Source: Leeuwenhoekiella nanhaiensis
Lineage (GTDB): Bacteria; Bacteroidota; Bacteroidia; Flavobacteriales; Flavobacteriaceae
NCBI RefSeq assembly: GCF_002744755.1
Contig: NZ_KZ319288.1
Span: 434,001 to 498,000, forward strand
DNA length: 64,000 bases
Direction of reading: 5' to 3'
The notes under the pieces are model-generated. The model saw only the letters and a list, made by a program, of their open reading frames with translations, did not search any database and was not told the origin of the DNA. Position numbers and translations under genes: made by a program. Below, in pieces: positions 9,464 through 16,830 of the stretch (the first letter of the stretch is position 1; each line of letters starts with the position of its first letter).

Positions 9464-10276
9464 TTACAGAGTTAAGGTTGTATGGTTTACGTCCTTTTTA
9501 CCTAACATCTCCGGCTTGCCCAGTTGCACTTTGTGAACGCCGCCTTTCAGTGCATAAAAGCAGTTTTCCAGTTTAGGCAGCATGCCGTCTGCGATAATGC
9601 CGTCTTTCAGCAAGTCGGCATATTTCTTCGTGTCAATCTCTTTAACAACCGAGTTTTCGTCCTGAATATCCAGTAAAACACCTGCTTTTTCGAAGCAATA
9701 ATTGAGCGTTACCTCATAATATTCAGACAGACCGATTGCGAGTTCACAGGCAATGGTATCGGCATTGGTATTGAGCAGCTGTCCTTTGCCATCGTGCGTT
9801 ATGGCGCAGAAAACGGGGGTAATCCCTATTTGGGTGAGCTCATGAATTAGTTTGGCATTTACGCCTACCACATCACCCACAAAGCCAAAATCTACCTCTT
9901 TAACCGGCCGCTTAACCGAGAGAATCGTATTTCCATCAGCGCCCGAAAATCCAATCGCATTGCAATCCCGCGCCTGCAGGCCGGCTACGATGCTTTTATT
10001 GACTTTACCACCGTAAACCATGGTAATGACCTCAACCGTCTCGGCATCGGTAATGCGACGCCCGTTAATCATTTGTACCGGGATCTCGAGACGCTCCGCC
10101 AGTTGGGTAGCTAACTTTCCACCGCCGTGAACCAAAATTTTAGGTTCAGGCAAAGCCGAAAACGCATCCAAAAAAGCCTGTAAATCTTCTTCTTTCTCGA
10201 TGATGTTTCCGCCTACTTTGACGACGTGGAGCCCTGCCCCCCTATCCCCCGAAGGGGAAATCTGTTTAGTACTCAT
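9464..10276 (-). CDS. argB: N-acetylglutamate kinase with repeat-encoded N-terminal extension
   Basis: Phosphorylates N-acyl-glutamate, the second step of arginine synthesis. The 270 residues carry the amino-acid-kinase fold: VVKVGGNIIE (residues 18-27), VHGGGK near residue 50, and NGRRITDAETVE near residue 73. Typical ArgB starts directly at the VVKVGG strand. Here about 17 residues precede it, and residues 6-15 (ISPSGDRGAG) are encoded by a GC-rich palindromic repeat unit also found between other arg genes. The ATG at 10276 overlaps the argF' stop by 11 bp, which supports this start; no later in-frame ATG precedes VVKVGG. Confidence 0.94.
   Translation of the reverse strand: MSTKQISPSGDRGAGLHVVKVGGNIIEKEEDLQAFLDAFSALPEPKILVHGGGKLATQLAERLEIPVQMINGRRITDAETVEVITMVYGGKVNKSIVAGLQARDCNAIGFSGADGNTILSVKRPVKEVDFGFVGDVVGVNAKLIHELTQIGITPVFCAITHDGKGQLLNTNADTIACELAIGLSEYYEVTLNYCFEKAGVLLDIQDENSVVKEIDTKKYADLLKDGIIADGMLPKLENCFYALKGGVHKVQLGKPEMLGKKDVNHTTLTL
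10231..10261. repeat. GC-rich palindromic repeat unit inside the argB reading frame
   Basis: The plus strand reads TGCCCCCCTATCCCCCGAAG followed by GGGAAA, the reverse-complement form of the unit at 7950-7973 (CCCCTTCGGGGG, one base, TAGGGGG). It encodes residues 6-15 of argB without breaking the frame. Confidence 0.75.
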
Positions 10277-11261
10277 AACGACTACTTTCTAACTTCTCCT
10301 TTTGGGATTTGGAAGCTAAATTTTCCAATATCCTCTTCAGTACCACCTGTGCCGAAAACGTACGGTTGTTGGCCTGCTCAATAACCACCGACTGGTCGCC
10401 ATCCAAAACCTCATCAGCCACAATAACATTGCGACGCACCGGCAGGCAATGCATAAATTGCGCAGTTCCCAATTTTTCGGAAGTGACCATCCAGTCCGAA
10501 TGGGTTTCCGGGGTGGCAATAACTTTTCCGTATTCTTTATAATTACTCCAGTTTTTTACGTAAACGAAATCGGCATCTTTCAAAGCTTCATCCTGATCGT
10601 AAACCACTTTAGAATTCTTAACCACATCAGCACTCAACTCATAACCTTTGGGATGTGTGATGGTAAAATCCACGTCCATCTTCTGCATCATCCCTATAAA
10701 GGAATTGGCCACCGCGTGCGGCAAGGCCTTGGGATGTGGCGCCCAGCTGAGGACCACTTTAGGTTTGGATTGCTGCGAAAGTTCGGTTATCGTAATCGCA
10801 TCGGCCAGCGCCTGAAGCGGGTGAGCCGTGGCACTTTCCATATTGACAACAGGCACCGAAGCATATTTTTCAAAACTTGAAATCACATACTCGCTTTCGT
10901 CCTTGGCCTTATCGGTAAGGGTTGGAAAGGCGCGCACTGCGATCACATCCCCGTATTGGGAAATGACCTGTGCGGCTTCTTTGATGTGCTCGGAGGTGTC
11001 TGCGTTCATTACGGTACCGTCTTCAAACTCGAGCTTCCAGGCATCGCTGTTAAAGTTCATCACCGTAACATCCATCCCAAGATTGCAGGCGGCTTTCTCT
11101 GTACTGAGGCGCGTGCGCAAACTGGAATTGAAAAACAACATTACTAAGCGTTTGCGTTTTCCTAAATGCTCAAAAGCATAGGGGTTTTTCTTGATTTCGC
11201 GGGCTTCCGCGATTAATTCTTTTAGATCTGTAATGTCGTCTAATCCGGTGTATTTTTTCAT
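10266..11261 (-). CDS. argF': N-acyl-ornithine carbamoyltransferase (acetyl or succinyl type)
   Basis: Transfers the carbamoyl group to N-acyl-ornithine, giving N-acyl-citrulline. This replaces ordinary ornithine carbamoyltransferase in Bacteroidota and Xanthomonadales. The 331 residues contain the carbamoyl-phosphate loop SSLRTR (46-51), MESATAHPLQ near residue 140, the WAPHPKALP segment typical of this branch, and HCLPVRR near residue 275. In the specificity loop (MNADTSEHIKE) the residue matching Pro90 of the succinyl enzyme of Bacteroides fragilis and Glu92 of the acetyl enzyme of Xanthomonas is Ser90 here, so neither known determinant is present. It overlaps argB by 11 bp. Confidence 0.92.
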   Translation of the reverse strand: MKKYTGLDDITDLKELIAEAREIKKNPYAFEHLGKRKRLVMLFFNSSLRTRLSTEKAACNLGMDVTVMNFNSDAWKLEFEDGTVMNADTSEHIKEAAQVISQYGDVIAVRAFPTLTDKAKDESEYVISSFEKYASVPVVNMESATAHPLQALADAITITELSQQSKPKVVLSWAPHPKALPHAVANSFIGMMQKMDVDFTITHPKGYELSADVVKNSKVVYDQDEALKDADFVYVKNWSNYKEYGKVIATPETHSDWMVTSEKLGTAQFMHCLPVRRNVIVADEVLDGDQSVVIEQANNRTFSAQVVLKRILENLASKSQKEKLESSRYEY

Positions 11262-11310
11262 TTGTTGATTCCTGTCAGGTTTATAATGTGCAGCCGAAAT
11301 CTCTGCTTTG

Positions 11311-11345
11311 TCCTCTCCCCAGCCCTCTCCAAAAGAGAGGGGGTT
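11311..11345. repeat. GC-rich palindromic repeat unit between argD and argF'
   Basis: Reads CCTCTCCCCAGCCC then CTCTCCAAAAGAGAG then GGGG: a short hairpin (CTCTCC/AGAGAG) plus flanking C and G runs. It is nearly identical to the unit at 13349-13388. Confidence 0.8.
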
Positions 11346-11412
11346 TGAGTAGTACTATGTTCTATTCTTTTGTCAAACTGTCCCGATCCCTCGGGACAGA
11401 CTGACGTTCTAT

Positions 11413-12546
11413 TTACATTTTATCCAATTCTATTTTTAATGCTTCAAAAAACTGATCGATTTGTTCGTTTTGAATCGTCAATGGCGGTAGAATACGAATC
11501 AGGTTTTTGTTTTTAGCGCTTCCGGTAAAAATATGCTGATCGTAAATCAGTTTTTTGCGGATGGCAGCCGTATCAAAATCAAATTCCAGACCCAGCATCA
11601 GGCCGCGGCCTTTTACGTTTTTTATCTGCGGAATATCTAAGGTTTTGGCCTTAAAATGATCGGAAACACTCAGGGCGTTAGCCATCAGATTTTCTTCTTC
11701 CAATACTTCAAGCACAGTCAAAGCTGCGGCACAGGCCAGGTGATTTCCGCCAAAAGTGGTACCCAGCATTCCGTATTCTGCCTTTATCGAAGGATGAATC
11801 AAAATCCCTCCTACCGGAAAGCCATTACCCATACCTTTGGCCATTGAGATCAGCTCCGGCTTTACGTTGTATTCCTGAAAAGCAAAGAACTTCCCGGTAC
11901 GGCCAAAACCGGCCTGTACTTCATCTGCAATGAGGCAGGTTCCGGTTTGTTTACACAATTCATCAACACCTTCATAGAATTCAGCCGTGCTGATATCAAG
12001 ACCGCCTACGCCCTGAATAAACTCCACAATCACCGCACACACATCTTCCTTAGCCAAAACCGCTGCCAAAGCATCCAGATCTCCCAGGGGTAGAAATTCG
12101 ACCTCCTGCTGCGCGTTTATAGGCGCTACAATTTTAGGATTATCGGTGGCTGCGACGGCTGCCGACGTTCTTCCGTGAAAGCTGTTGTTAAAGGCGACAA
12201 CTTTTTTTCTTCCGGTAACGAAAGAGGCCATTTTCAGGGCATTCTCGTTCGCTTCTGCCCCACTGCTGCACATAAACAACTGATAGCCGGGTGTATTTGC
12301 CTGAGCGGGTAGTTTTTCGCCTAAAGCCTCCTGCAACGGATTGTGAACCGCGTTGCTGTAAAAACCAATATCGTGCAGTTGTTTGGTAAGATTCTCAATG
12401 TATTTGGGATGCCCGTGACCAATCGAAATCACCGCGTGCCCCCCGTATAAATCCAGATACTTAGTGGGTGTGGCATCATAAACCCAAACGTCCTGAGCCT
12501 TAACCGGCGTCACGTCGTATAACGGATAAACATCAAATAAACTCAT
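11413..12546 (-). CDS. argD: N-acetylornithine aminotransferase (class III, PLP)
   Basis: Converts N-acyl-glutamate semialdehyde to N-acyl-ornithine using glutamate as amino donor. The 377 residues show the class III aminotransferase pattern: SSGAEANENALK (94-105), the PLP-facing LIADEVQAGFGRTG (205-218) and the Schiff-base Lys in SMAKGMGNGFP (Lys237). It starts at an ATG whose last base touches the proC stop (1-bp overlap), so it is coupled to proC. The roughly 150-bp gap downstream to argF' holds one palindromic repeat. Confidence 0.95.
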   Translation of the reverse strand: MSLFDVYPLYDVTPVKAQDVWVYDATPTKYLDLYGGHAVISIGHGHPKYIENLTKQLHDIGFYSNAVHNPLQEALGEKLPAQANTPGYQLFMCSSGAEANENALKMASFVTGRKKVVAFNNSFHGRTSAAVAATDNPKIVAPINAQQEVEFLPLGDLDALAAVLAKEDVCAVIVEFIQGVGGLDISTAEFYEGVDELCKQTGTCLIADEVQAGFGRTGKFFAFQEYNVKPELISMAKGMGNGFPVGGILIHPSIKAEYGMLGTTFGGNHLACAAALTVLEVLEEENLMANALSVSDHFKAKTLDIPQIKNVKGRGLMLGLEFDFDTAAIRKKLIYDQHIFTGSAKNKNLIRILPPLTIQNEQIDQFFEALKIELDKM

Positions 12547-13346
12547 TATTTCTGGTCGGTTTTAATCACGTTAATTTTATTGAATGAGGCCACCATTCCC
12601 TGAATGAGTGATGAACTGAGGCCTTTATGTTCCATCTCGTTAAGTCCTTCTATCGTACAGCCTTTTGGAGTGGTTACACGGTCTATCTCTTCTTCCGGGT
12701 GGTTACCCGATTCGATTAACAGTTTTGAGGCACCGTTACAGGTGTGCATCGCCAGTTCCTGAGCTTCGTGCGCATCAAAGCCTAATTGAATCGCAGCCTG
12801 GGTCGTTGCGCGTATAAGGCGCATCCAGAAGGCAATTCCGCTTGCGCAAACCACAGTCGCGGCCTGCATTTGATTTTCGGGAATGATCAGACTGTTTCCG
12901 AGACGATTAAAAATCGCTTCAGCTACTTTTATGCGTTTCATTCCCTTTTCATTACTGGCCAGGCAGGTCATCGAGGCTCCAACAGCAATCGCGGTATTCG
13001 GCATTGCTCTGATAATAAACTGATCGGTCCCCACTATGGCTTCAATCTGCGAAATCGCGTAGCCGGTAATGGTCGAAATCAGCACGTGCTTATCGGTAAG
13101 TTCGTCTTTAATATCATTAAGAATATTTGCCAATTGTGCCGGTTGCACTGCAAAAATGAGTATGTCTGACTTCTGTACCGCCTCTACGTTATCTGAAGTC
13201 ACAAATACATTCTTATACTCGGCATACGACTCAATCGCCGACGGATTACGCCGGGTCATATACAGCGTGGTGATCGCGTTATTGGTAATTAAACCTTTGG
13301 CTATTGCCAAACCTAGGTTACCGGTTCCTATAATTGCTATTTTCAT
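12546..13346 (-). CDS. proC: pyrroline-5-carboxylate reductase
   Basis: Reduces pyrroline-5-carboxylate to proline with NAD(P)H. The Rossmann motif GTGNLGLAIAKG lies at the N terminus, and the C-terminal dimerisation region has the family pattern TPKGCTIEGLNEMEHKG. The ATG at 13346 is preferred over a GTG three codons upstream (13355) because it lies directly before KIAIIGTG. Length 266 residues is normal. Its place between argC and argD makes sense because glutamate semialdehyde links the proline and arginine routes. Confidence 0.94.
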   Translation of the reverse strand: MKIAIIGTGNLGLAIAKGLITNNAITTLYMTRRNPSAIESYAEYKNVFVTSDNVEAVQKSDILIFAVQPAQLANILNDIKDELTDKHVLISTITGYAISQIEAIVGTDQFIIRAMPNTAIAVGASMTCLASNEKGMKRIKVAEAIFNRLGNSLIIPENQMQAATVVCASGIAFWMRLIRATTQAAIQLGFDAHEAQELAMHTCNGASKLLIESGNHPEEEIDRVTTPKGCTIEGLNEMEHKGLSSSLIQGMVASFNKINVIKTDQK

Positions 13347-13348
13347 AA

Positions 13349-13520
13349 TCCTCACCCCCAGCCCCTCTCCAAAAGAGAGGGGAGTTGGATTTATTTTTAA
13401 AATTTTATTTTCATTTCCGTGAAGACGGAAATCTTTTGTCCTCCCCCCTAACTCCTATTCGAAGGAGAGGGGAGTTTGAATAATTTCTCATTAAAATCCC
13501 CTTTTGGGGGTTTGGGGACC
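13349..13520. repeat. cluster of three GC-rich palindromic repeat units between argC and proC
   Basis: Three units lie in the 170-bp gap: 13349-13388 (CTCACCCCCAGCCCCTCTCC, then AAAAGAGAGGGG), 13439-13475 (CTCCCCCCTAACTCC with GAAGGAGAGGGG) and 13496-13518 (CCCCTTTTGGGGG with TTTGGGG), the last abutting the argC stop. Between the first two, TTTCCGT-GAAG-ACGGAAA forms a perfect hairpin. They resemble the dispersed intergenic palindromes common in Bacteroidota genomes. Confidence 0.8.
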
Positions 13521-14497
13521 TAAAAATAACTCCCTTTTAAATTAAGGCCTTCGGTTTGCGGAAGGCCAAAAATCAAATTCATATTTTCTACCGCCTGTCC
13601 TGATGCTCCTTTAAGCAGGTTATCAATGCAGCTCGTGATGAGCAACTGATTGCCGTGCTTGTGCAGGTGAATCAGACACTTGTTTGTATTCACCACCTGT
13701 TTCATATGTACTTCAGAATCTGAAATAAAGGTGAATGGTGCTTCAGCATAAAAATCCTCGTAGATCTTTTTCGCTTCAGCCAGATCGCCCTCAAAAGGGG
13801 TGTATGCCGTTGCGAAAATCCCACGTGAAAAATTACCGCGATTCGGCAAAAAGAAAATTTCGTTATCAAACGCTCCCTGTAACTGCTTTACCGTCTGGTT
13901 GATTTCGCCCATATGCTGATGCGTAAAAGGCTTATAATACGAAAAGTTGTTATCACGCCAGGTATAATGCGTAGTTGCCGAAAGCGAAGTTCCTGCCCCG
14001 GTGGCACCGGTTACCGCATTGATGTGCACGTTTGACTTTATTTTTTTGGCATCGGCCAAAGGAAGCAAAGCCAACTGAATAGCCGTTGCAAAACAACCCG
14101 GATTTGCGATAGAACCGGCCTGCTTTATGGCATCGCGGTTTAATTCGGTGAGACCGTAAACGAACTCGCGTCCCTGAAACTCCGCATCGGGTTTGAGGCG
14201 AAAATCATTGCTTAAATCAATGATGATGGTGCTTTCGGTAAACAGGTTTTCTTCTAAAAAAGCTTTCGAATTTCCGTGACCCAGGCATAAAAAAACAACA
14301 TCCACGTCAAAATCAATAGTTCCCGAAAAACGCAGGTGCGTACTTCCCAGTAAATCCTGATGCACGTCACTCAACAGATTTCCTGCATTTGAGGTGCTGT
14401 AGACAAAGCTCAATTCAACATACTGATGGTTTAACAAAATACGCAGCAGTTCTCCTGCAGTGTATCCGGCTCCTCCAACTATTCCGGCTTTGATCAT
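13520..14497 (-). CDS. argC: N-acetyl-gamma-glutamyl-phosphate reductase
   Basis: NADPH-dependent reduction of N-acyl-glutamyl phosphate to the semialdehyde, third step of arginine synthesis. The 325 residues start with the Rossmann motif GIVGGAGYTAGELLR; the catalytic Cys is in SIANPGCFAT (Cys135). A conserved His region follows (TTHYTWRDNN, FTHQHMGEI). The ATG overlaps the argG stop by 4 bp (ATGA), indicating translational coupling. The C terminus (LKGSYF) ends directly at a palindromic repeat. Confidence 0.96.
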   Translation of the reverse strand: MIKAGIVGGAGYTAGELLRILLNHQYVELSFVYSTSNAGNLLSDVHQDLLGSTHLRFSGTIDFDVDVVFLCLGHGNSKAFLEENLFTESTIIIDLSNDFRLKPDAEFQGREFVYGLTELNRDAIKQAGSIANPGCFATAIQLALLPLADAKKIKSNVHINAVTGATGAGTSLSATTHYTWRDNNFSYYKPFTHQHMGEINQTVKQLQGAFDNEIFFLPNRGNFSRGIFATAYTPFEGDLAEAKKIYEDFYAEAPFTFISDSEVHMKQVVNTNKCLIHLHKHGNQLLITSCIDNLLKGASGQAVENMNLIFGLPQTEGLNLKGSYF

Positions 14498-15741
14498 GAG
14501 TTTCCGTTTACGTGGTTGTAAATCTTATTCTGGTTACCGGTGATTTTGATAAAGCCTTTGGCATCTTCGGCGGTCCAGCCTTTGTTCATTTCGCCGTAGG
14601 CTCCAAAAGAAGCGTTCATCAAATCGTGCTTAGACTGAATACCTTCCAGCGTAAAGCGATACGGCTGCAGGGTTACGTACACCTCACCGGATACATTTTT
14701 CTGGCTATCGGTCAAAAAGGCTTCCATATTGCGCATTGCAGGATCGAGATACTGCCCTTCGTGCAGGTGCATTCCGTAGAAATTAGATAAATAGTCTTTA
14801 TGCTGCATTTGCCATTTGGTAAGCGTGTGCTTCTCCAACAAATGATGCGCTTTGATGATGATCAGGGGCGCAGCAGCTTCAAAACCTACCCGACCTTTGA
14901 TCCCGATAATGGTATCGCCTACGTGAATATCGCGGCCAATTCCATAAGGAGCAGCAAGTTTTTGAAGGGCTTCAATATTTTCTACCGGAGTGCTGGTCTT
15001 GCCATTTACGGCTTTGAGTTCGCCTTTTTCAAAAGTCAGAGTCACCTGCTCAGCTTCACTTTTTTGAACTTGTGAAGGATAAGCCGATTCCGGCAGACCC
15101 TTGTGTGAAGTCAGGGTTTCACTACCGCCAACGCTGGTTCCCCAAAGTCCGCGATTTACCGAATACTTGGCTTTCTCCCAGGCCATTTCTACGCCGTGAC
15201 TTTTTAAGTATTCTATTTCCGCTTCGCGCGAAAGCTGTAAATCCCGTATTGGGGTGATGATTTCTATTTTGGGGGCCAAAGTTTGAAAGATCATATCAAA
15301 ACGCACCTGATCGTTACCCGCGCCGGTACTGCCGTGTGCCACATATTTGGCACCGATTGATTTGGCATAATTGATAATCTCAACTGCCTGAATGATACGC
15401 TCAGCACTTACCGAAAGCGGATAGGTATTGTTTTTAAGGATGTTTCCATAAATCAAATACTTCACTACCTTATCGTAAAAGCGGTCAACCGCCTGAATAT
15501 TTTTATAGGTCTTAGCTCCGATTTTTAGAGCCTTTGATTCGATTTCGTTAATTTCTTCCTGCGAAAAGCCTCCAGTATTGATGCTCACGGCGTGTACTTC
15601 GTAGCCTTTATCGGCAGAAAGGTATTTGGCGCAATAACTGGTATCAAGACCACCGCTGTAGGCCAGTACGAGTTTTGCTCCGGCAGGGTTTGCCGCCGGT
15701 ATTTTTGTATCTGTAGTTTGTGAATGCGTTGTTGAATCCAA
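14494..15741 (-). CDS. argG: argininosuccinate synthase
   Basis: ATP-dependent joining of citrulline and aspartate. The PP-loop AYSGGLDTS lies at about residues 28-36 after a low-complexity Ser/Thr/Ala N-terminal extension of some 20 residues. AHGSTGAGNDQVRFD near residue 135 and the NRGLWGTSVGG segment match the family, and the 415-residue length is normal. It is the second gene of the operon, 44 bp after the GNAT gene and overlapping argC by 4 bp. Whether the extension is translated is not certain, as no nearby downstream ATG offers a better start. Confidence 0.95.
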   Translation of the reverse strand: MDSTTHSQTTDTKIPAANPAGAKLVLAYSGGLDTSYCAKYLSADKGYEVHAVSINTGGFSQEEINEIESKALKIGAKTYKNIQAVDRFYDKVVKYLIYGNILKNNTYPLSVSAERIIQAVEIINYAKSIGAKYVAHGSTGAGNDQVRFDMIFQTLAPKIEIITPIRDLQLSREAEIEYLKSHGVEMAWEKAKYSVNRGLWGTSVGGSETLTSHKGLPESAYPSQVQKSEAEQVTLTFEKGELKAVNGKTSTPVENIEALQKLAAPYGIGRDIHVGDTIIGIKGRVGFEAAAPLIIIKAHHLLEKHTLTKWQMQHKDYLSNFYGMHLHEGQYLDPAMRNMEAFLTDSQKNVSGEVYVTLQPYRFTLEGIQSKHDLMNASFGAYGEMNKGWTAEDAKGFIKITGNQNKIYNHVNGNS

Positions 15742-15785
15742 AACGTATTAATTTGAGGTTTTTAACGTGTTGCGTAAAAACCGGG

Positions 15786-16442
15786 TTAATGGTGTTCCTT
15801 TTTTTCTTTTCTCAAAAAGAGATGTTCCTTGATGCTTTTGAGACGTGTAAAAGCCTTCGGATTTAGTTTTTTGTCTTTTTTTTTAAGCTCTTCCGGATTT
15901 TCTGCTTTCTTCTTTTCCTCCTTGGCCGGATCGTAAAGCATCCCGGTGCAAAGACACATCTTCTGCTCGGTTCGCTGTAAAATGTCGTAATTACGACAGG
16001 TTTGACAGCCTTTCCAGAAGGTAGGGTCATCGGTAAGCTCTGAGAACGTAACCGGTTTGTAACCCAGTTCTGAATTGATTTTCATCACTGCAAGACCGGT
16101 AGTGATCCCAAAAACTTTGGCATCGGGATATTTTGTGCGCGAATGTTTAAAAATGGCTTCTTTAATCTGCCGGGCAAGACCGCTGCCCCGGTAATCAGGA
16201 TGTACGATAAGACCGCTATTGGCTACAAATTTACCGTGTCCCCAGGCCTCGATGTAGCAAAAACCGGCAAACTTGTCGCCGTCTAAAGCGATAACCGCAT
16301 TACCGTTTTCCATTTTGGTAATTACATATTCTGGAGTGCGCTTGGCGATACCGGTACCGCGTACTTTAGCAGATTCTGCGATCGTGTCGCAAATGTATTG
16401 TGCATATCCCGCATGGGATTTGTTAGCAATGGTAATTTCCAT
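15786..16442 (-). CDS. GNAT acetyltransferase, probable N-acyl-glutamate synthase of the arg operon
   Basis: A 218-residue GNAT protein with the acetyl-CoA loop in HPDYRGSGLARQIKEA (near residue 85). As first gene of an arg operon that lacks argA and argJ, it is the best candidate for acylating glutamate in the first step. This is inference from position and family, not a recognised ArgA signature. A cysteine cluster (CQTC, then CLC about 20 residues on) after the GNAT core could bind a metal. The C terminus is a long Lys/Glu-rich tail (PAKEEKKKAENPEELKKKDK). The gene follows an arginine-rich leader ORF. Confidence 0.8.
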   Translation of the reverse strand: MEITIANKSHAGYAQYICDTIAESAKVRGTGIAKRTPEYVITKMENGNAVIALDGDKFAGFCYIEAWGHGKFVANSGLIVHPDYRGSGLARQIKEAIFKHSRTKYPDAKVFGITTGLAVMKINSELGYKPVTFSELTDDPTFWKGCQTCRNYDILQRTEQKMCLCTGMLYDPAKEEKKKAENPEELKKKDKKLNPKAFTRLKSIKEHLFLRKEKKEHH

Positions 16443-16532
16443 ATTCTTTAGAATTGGAAGTTAGAAAAAAAGTGAAAATGAAATTTGATTTGAAGACGGA
16501 ACCGGACTCACCTAAGTTCCCAATAAAACTGC

Positions 16533-16594
16533 ACCCACTAGGGGCGGCGACGCTCATGGCGACGTACGGGGATAAATACTAAAGAATTGTGGGT
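16533..16594 (-). promoter_or_regulatory. leader RNA pairing segments of the putative arg attenuator
   Basis: ACCCAC (within the leader ORF) and GTGGGT (at its stop codon) can form a 6-bp stem in the transcript. Further downstream GGAAC and GTTCC (about 16503-16525) can form a second 5-bp stem. CACTTTTTTT lies about 45 nt later, before the first gene. Confidence 0.45.
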
Positions 16595-16678
16595 CTCTCT
16601 AGCAACAGGATATAAAGAATGGAACAAGGCACTTACGGCTTGTTTAAATTCTTCCATATGTATTGTTATTCCCTTCAT
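16538..16678 (-). CDS. arginine-rich leader peptide upstream of the arg operon
   Basis: A 46-codon ORF between the probable arg promoter and the first arg gene. It begins MKGITIHMEEF (a second in-frame ATG at 16657 gives 39 codons) and ends VRRHERRRP before TAG, so five of the last eight codons are Arg (CGT, CGC, CGT, CGC, CGC); one more Arg (AGA) lies upstream. The RNA segment ACCCAC inside the ORF (16589-16594) is complementary to GTGGGT directly around the stop codon (16533-16538), so ribosome position would decide this pairing. This resembles leader peptides of ribosome-mediated attenuators. No strong U-tailed terminator was found in the 95 bp before the GNAT start, so the output step is unproven. 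Confidence 0.65.
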   Translation of the reverse strand: MKGITIHMEEFKQAVSALFHSLYPVARETHNSLVFIPVRRHERRRP

Positions 16679-16694
16679 TTGTTGTGCTAAAATA

Positions 16695-16752
16695 CAAAGT
16701 AGATTTAAATGACACTCCCTTTTTAAAGGTAAATATCACATAAATCTACTTT
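16695..16752 (-). promoter_or_regulatory. arg promoter region with 12-bp perfect inverted repeat
   Basis: AAAGTAGATTTA (16696-16707) and TAAATCTACTTT (16741-16752) are perfect inverted repeats with a 33-bp spacer. On the minus strand the arm nearest the leader ORF contains TACTTTG, a shortened match to the Bacteroidota -7 element TAnnTTTG, ending 17 bp before the leader ATG. The arrangement fits an operator overlapping the promoter; the binding protein is unknown. A smaller CCTTT/AAAGG repeat lies inside the spacer. Confidence 0.5.
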
Positions 16753-16830
16753 TTTATGATTTCTTCAGAATTTCGTCCAAATTTCAATAATCACTGCTAA
16801 TTTATTAATCAATCTTCCCGGAATACCGAA

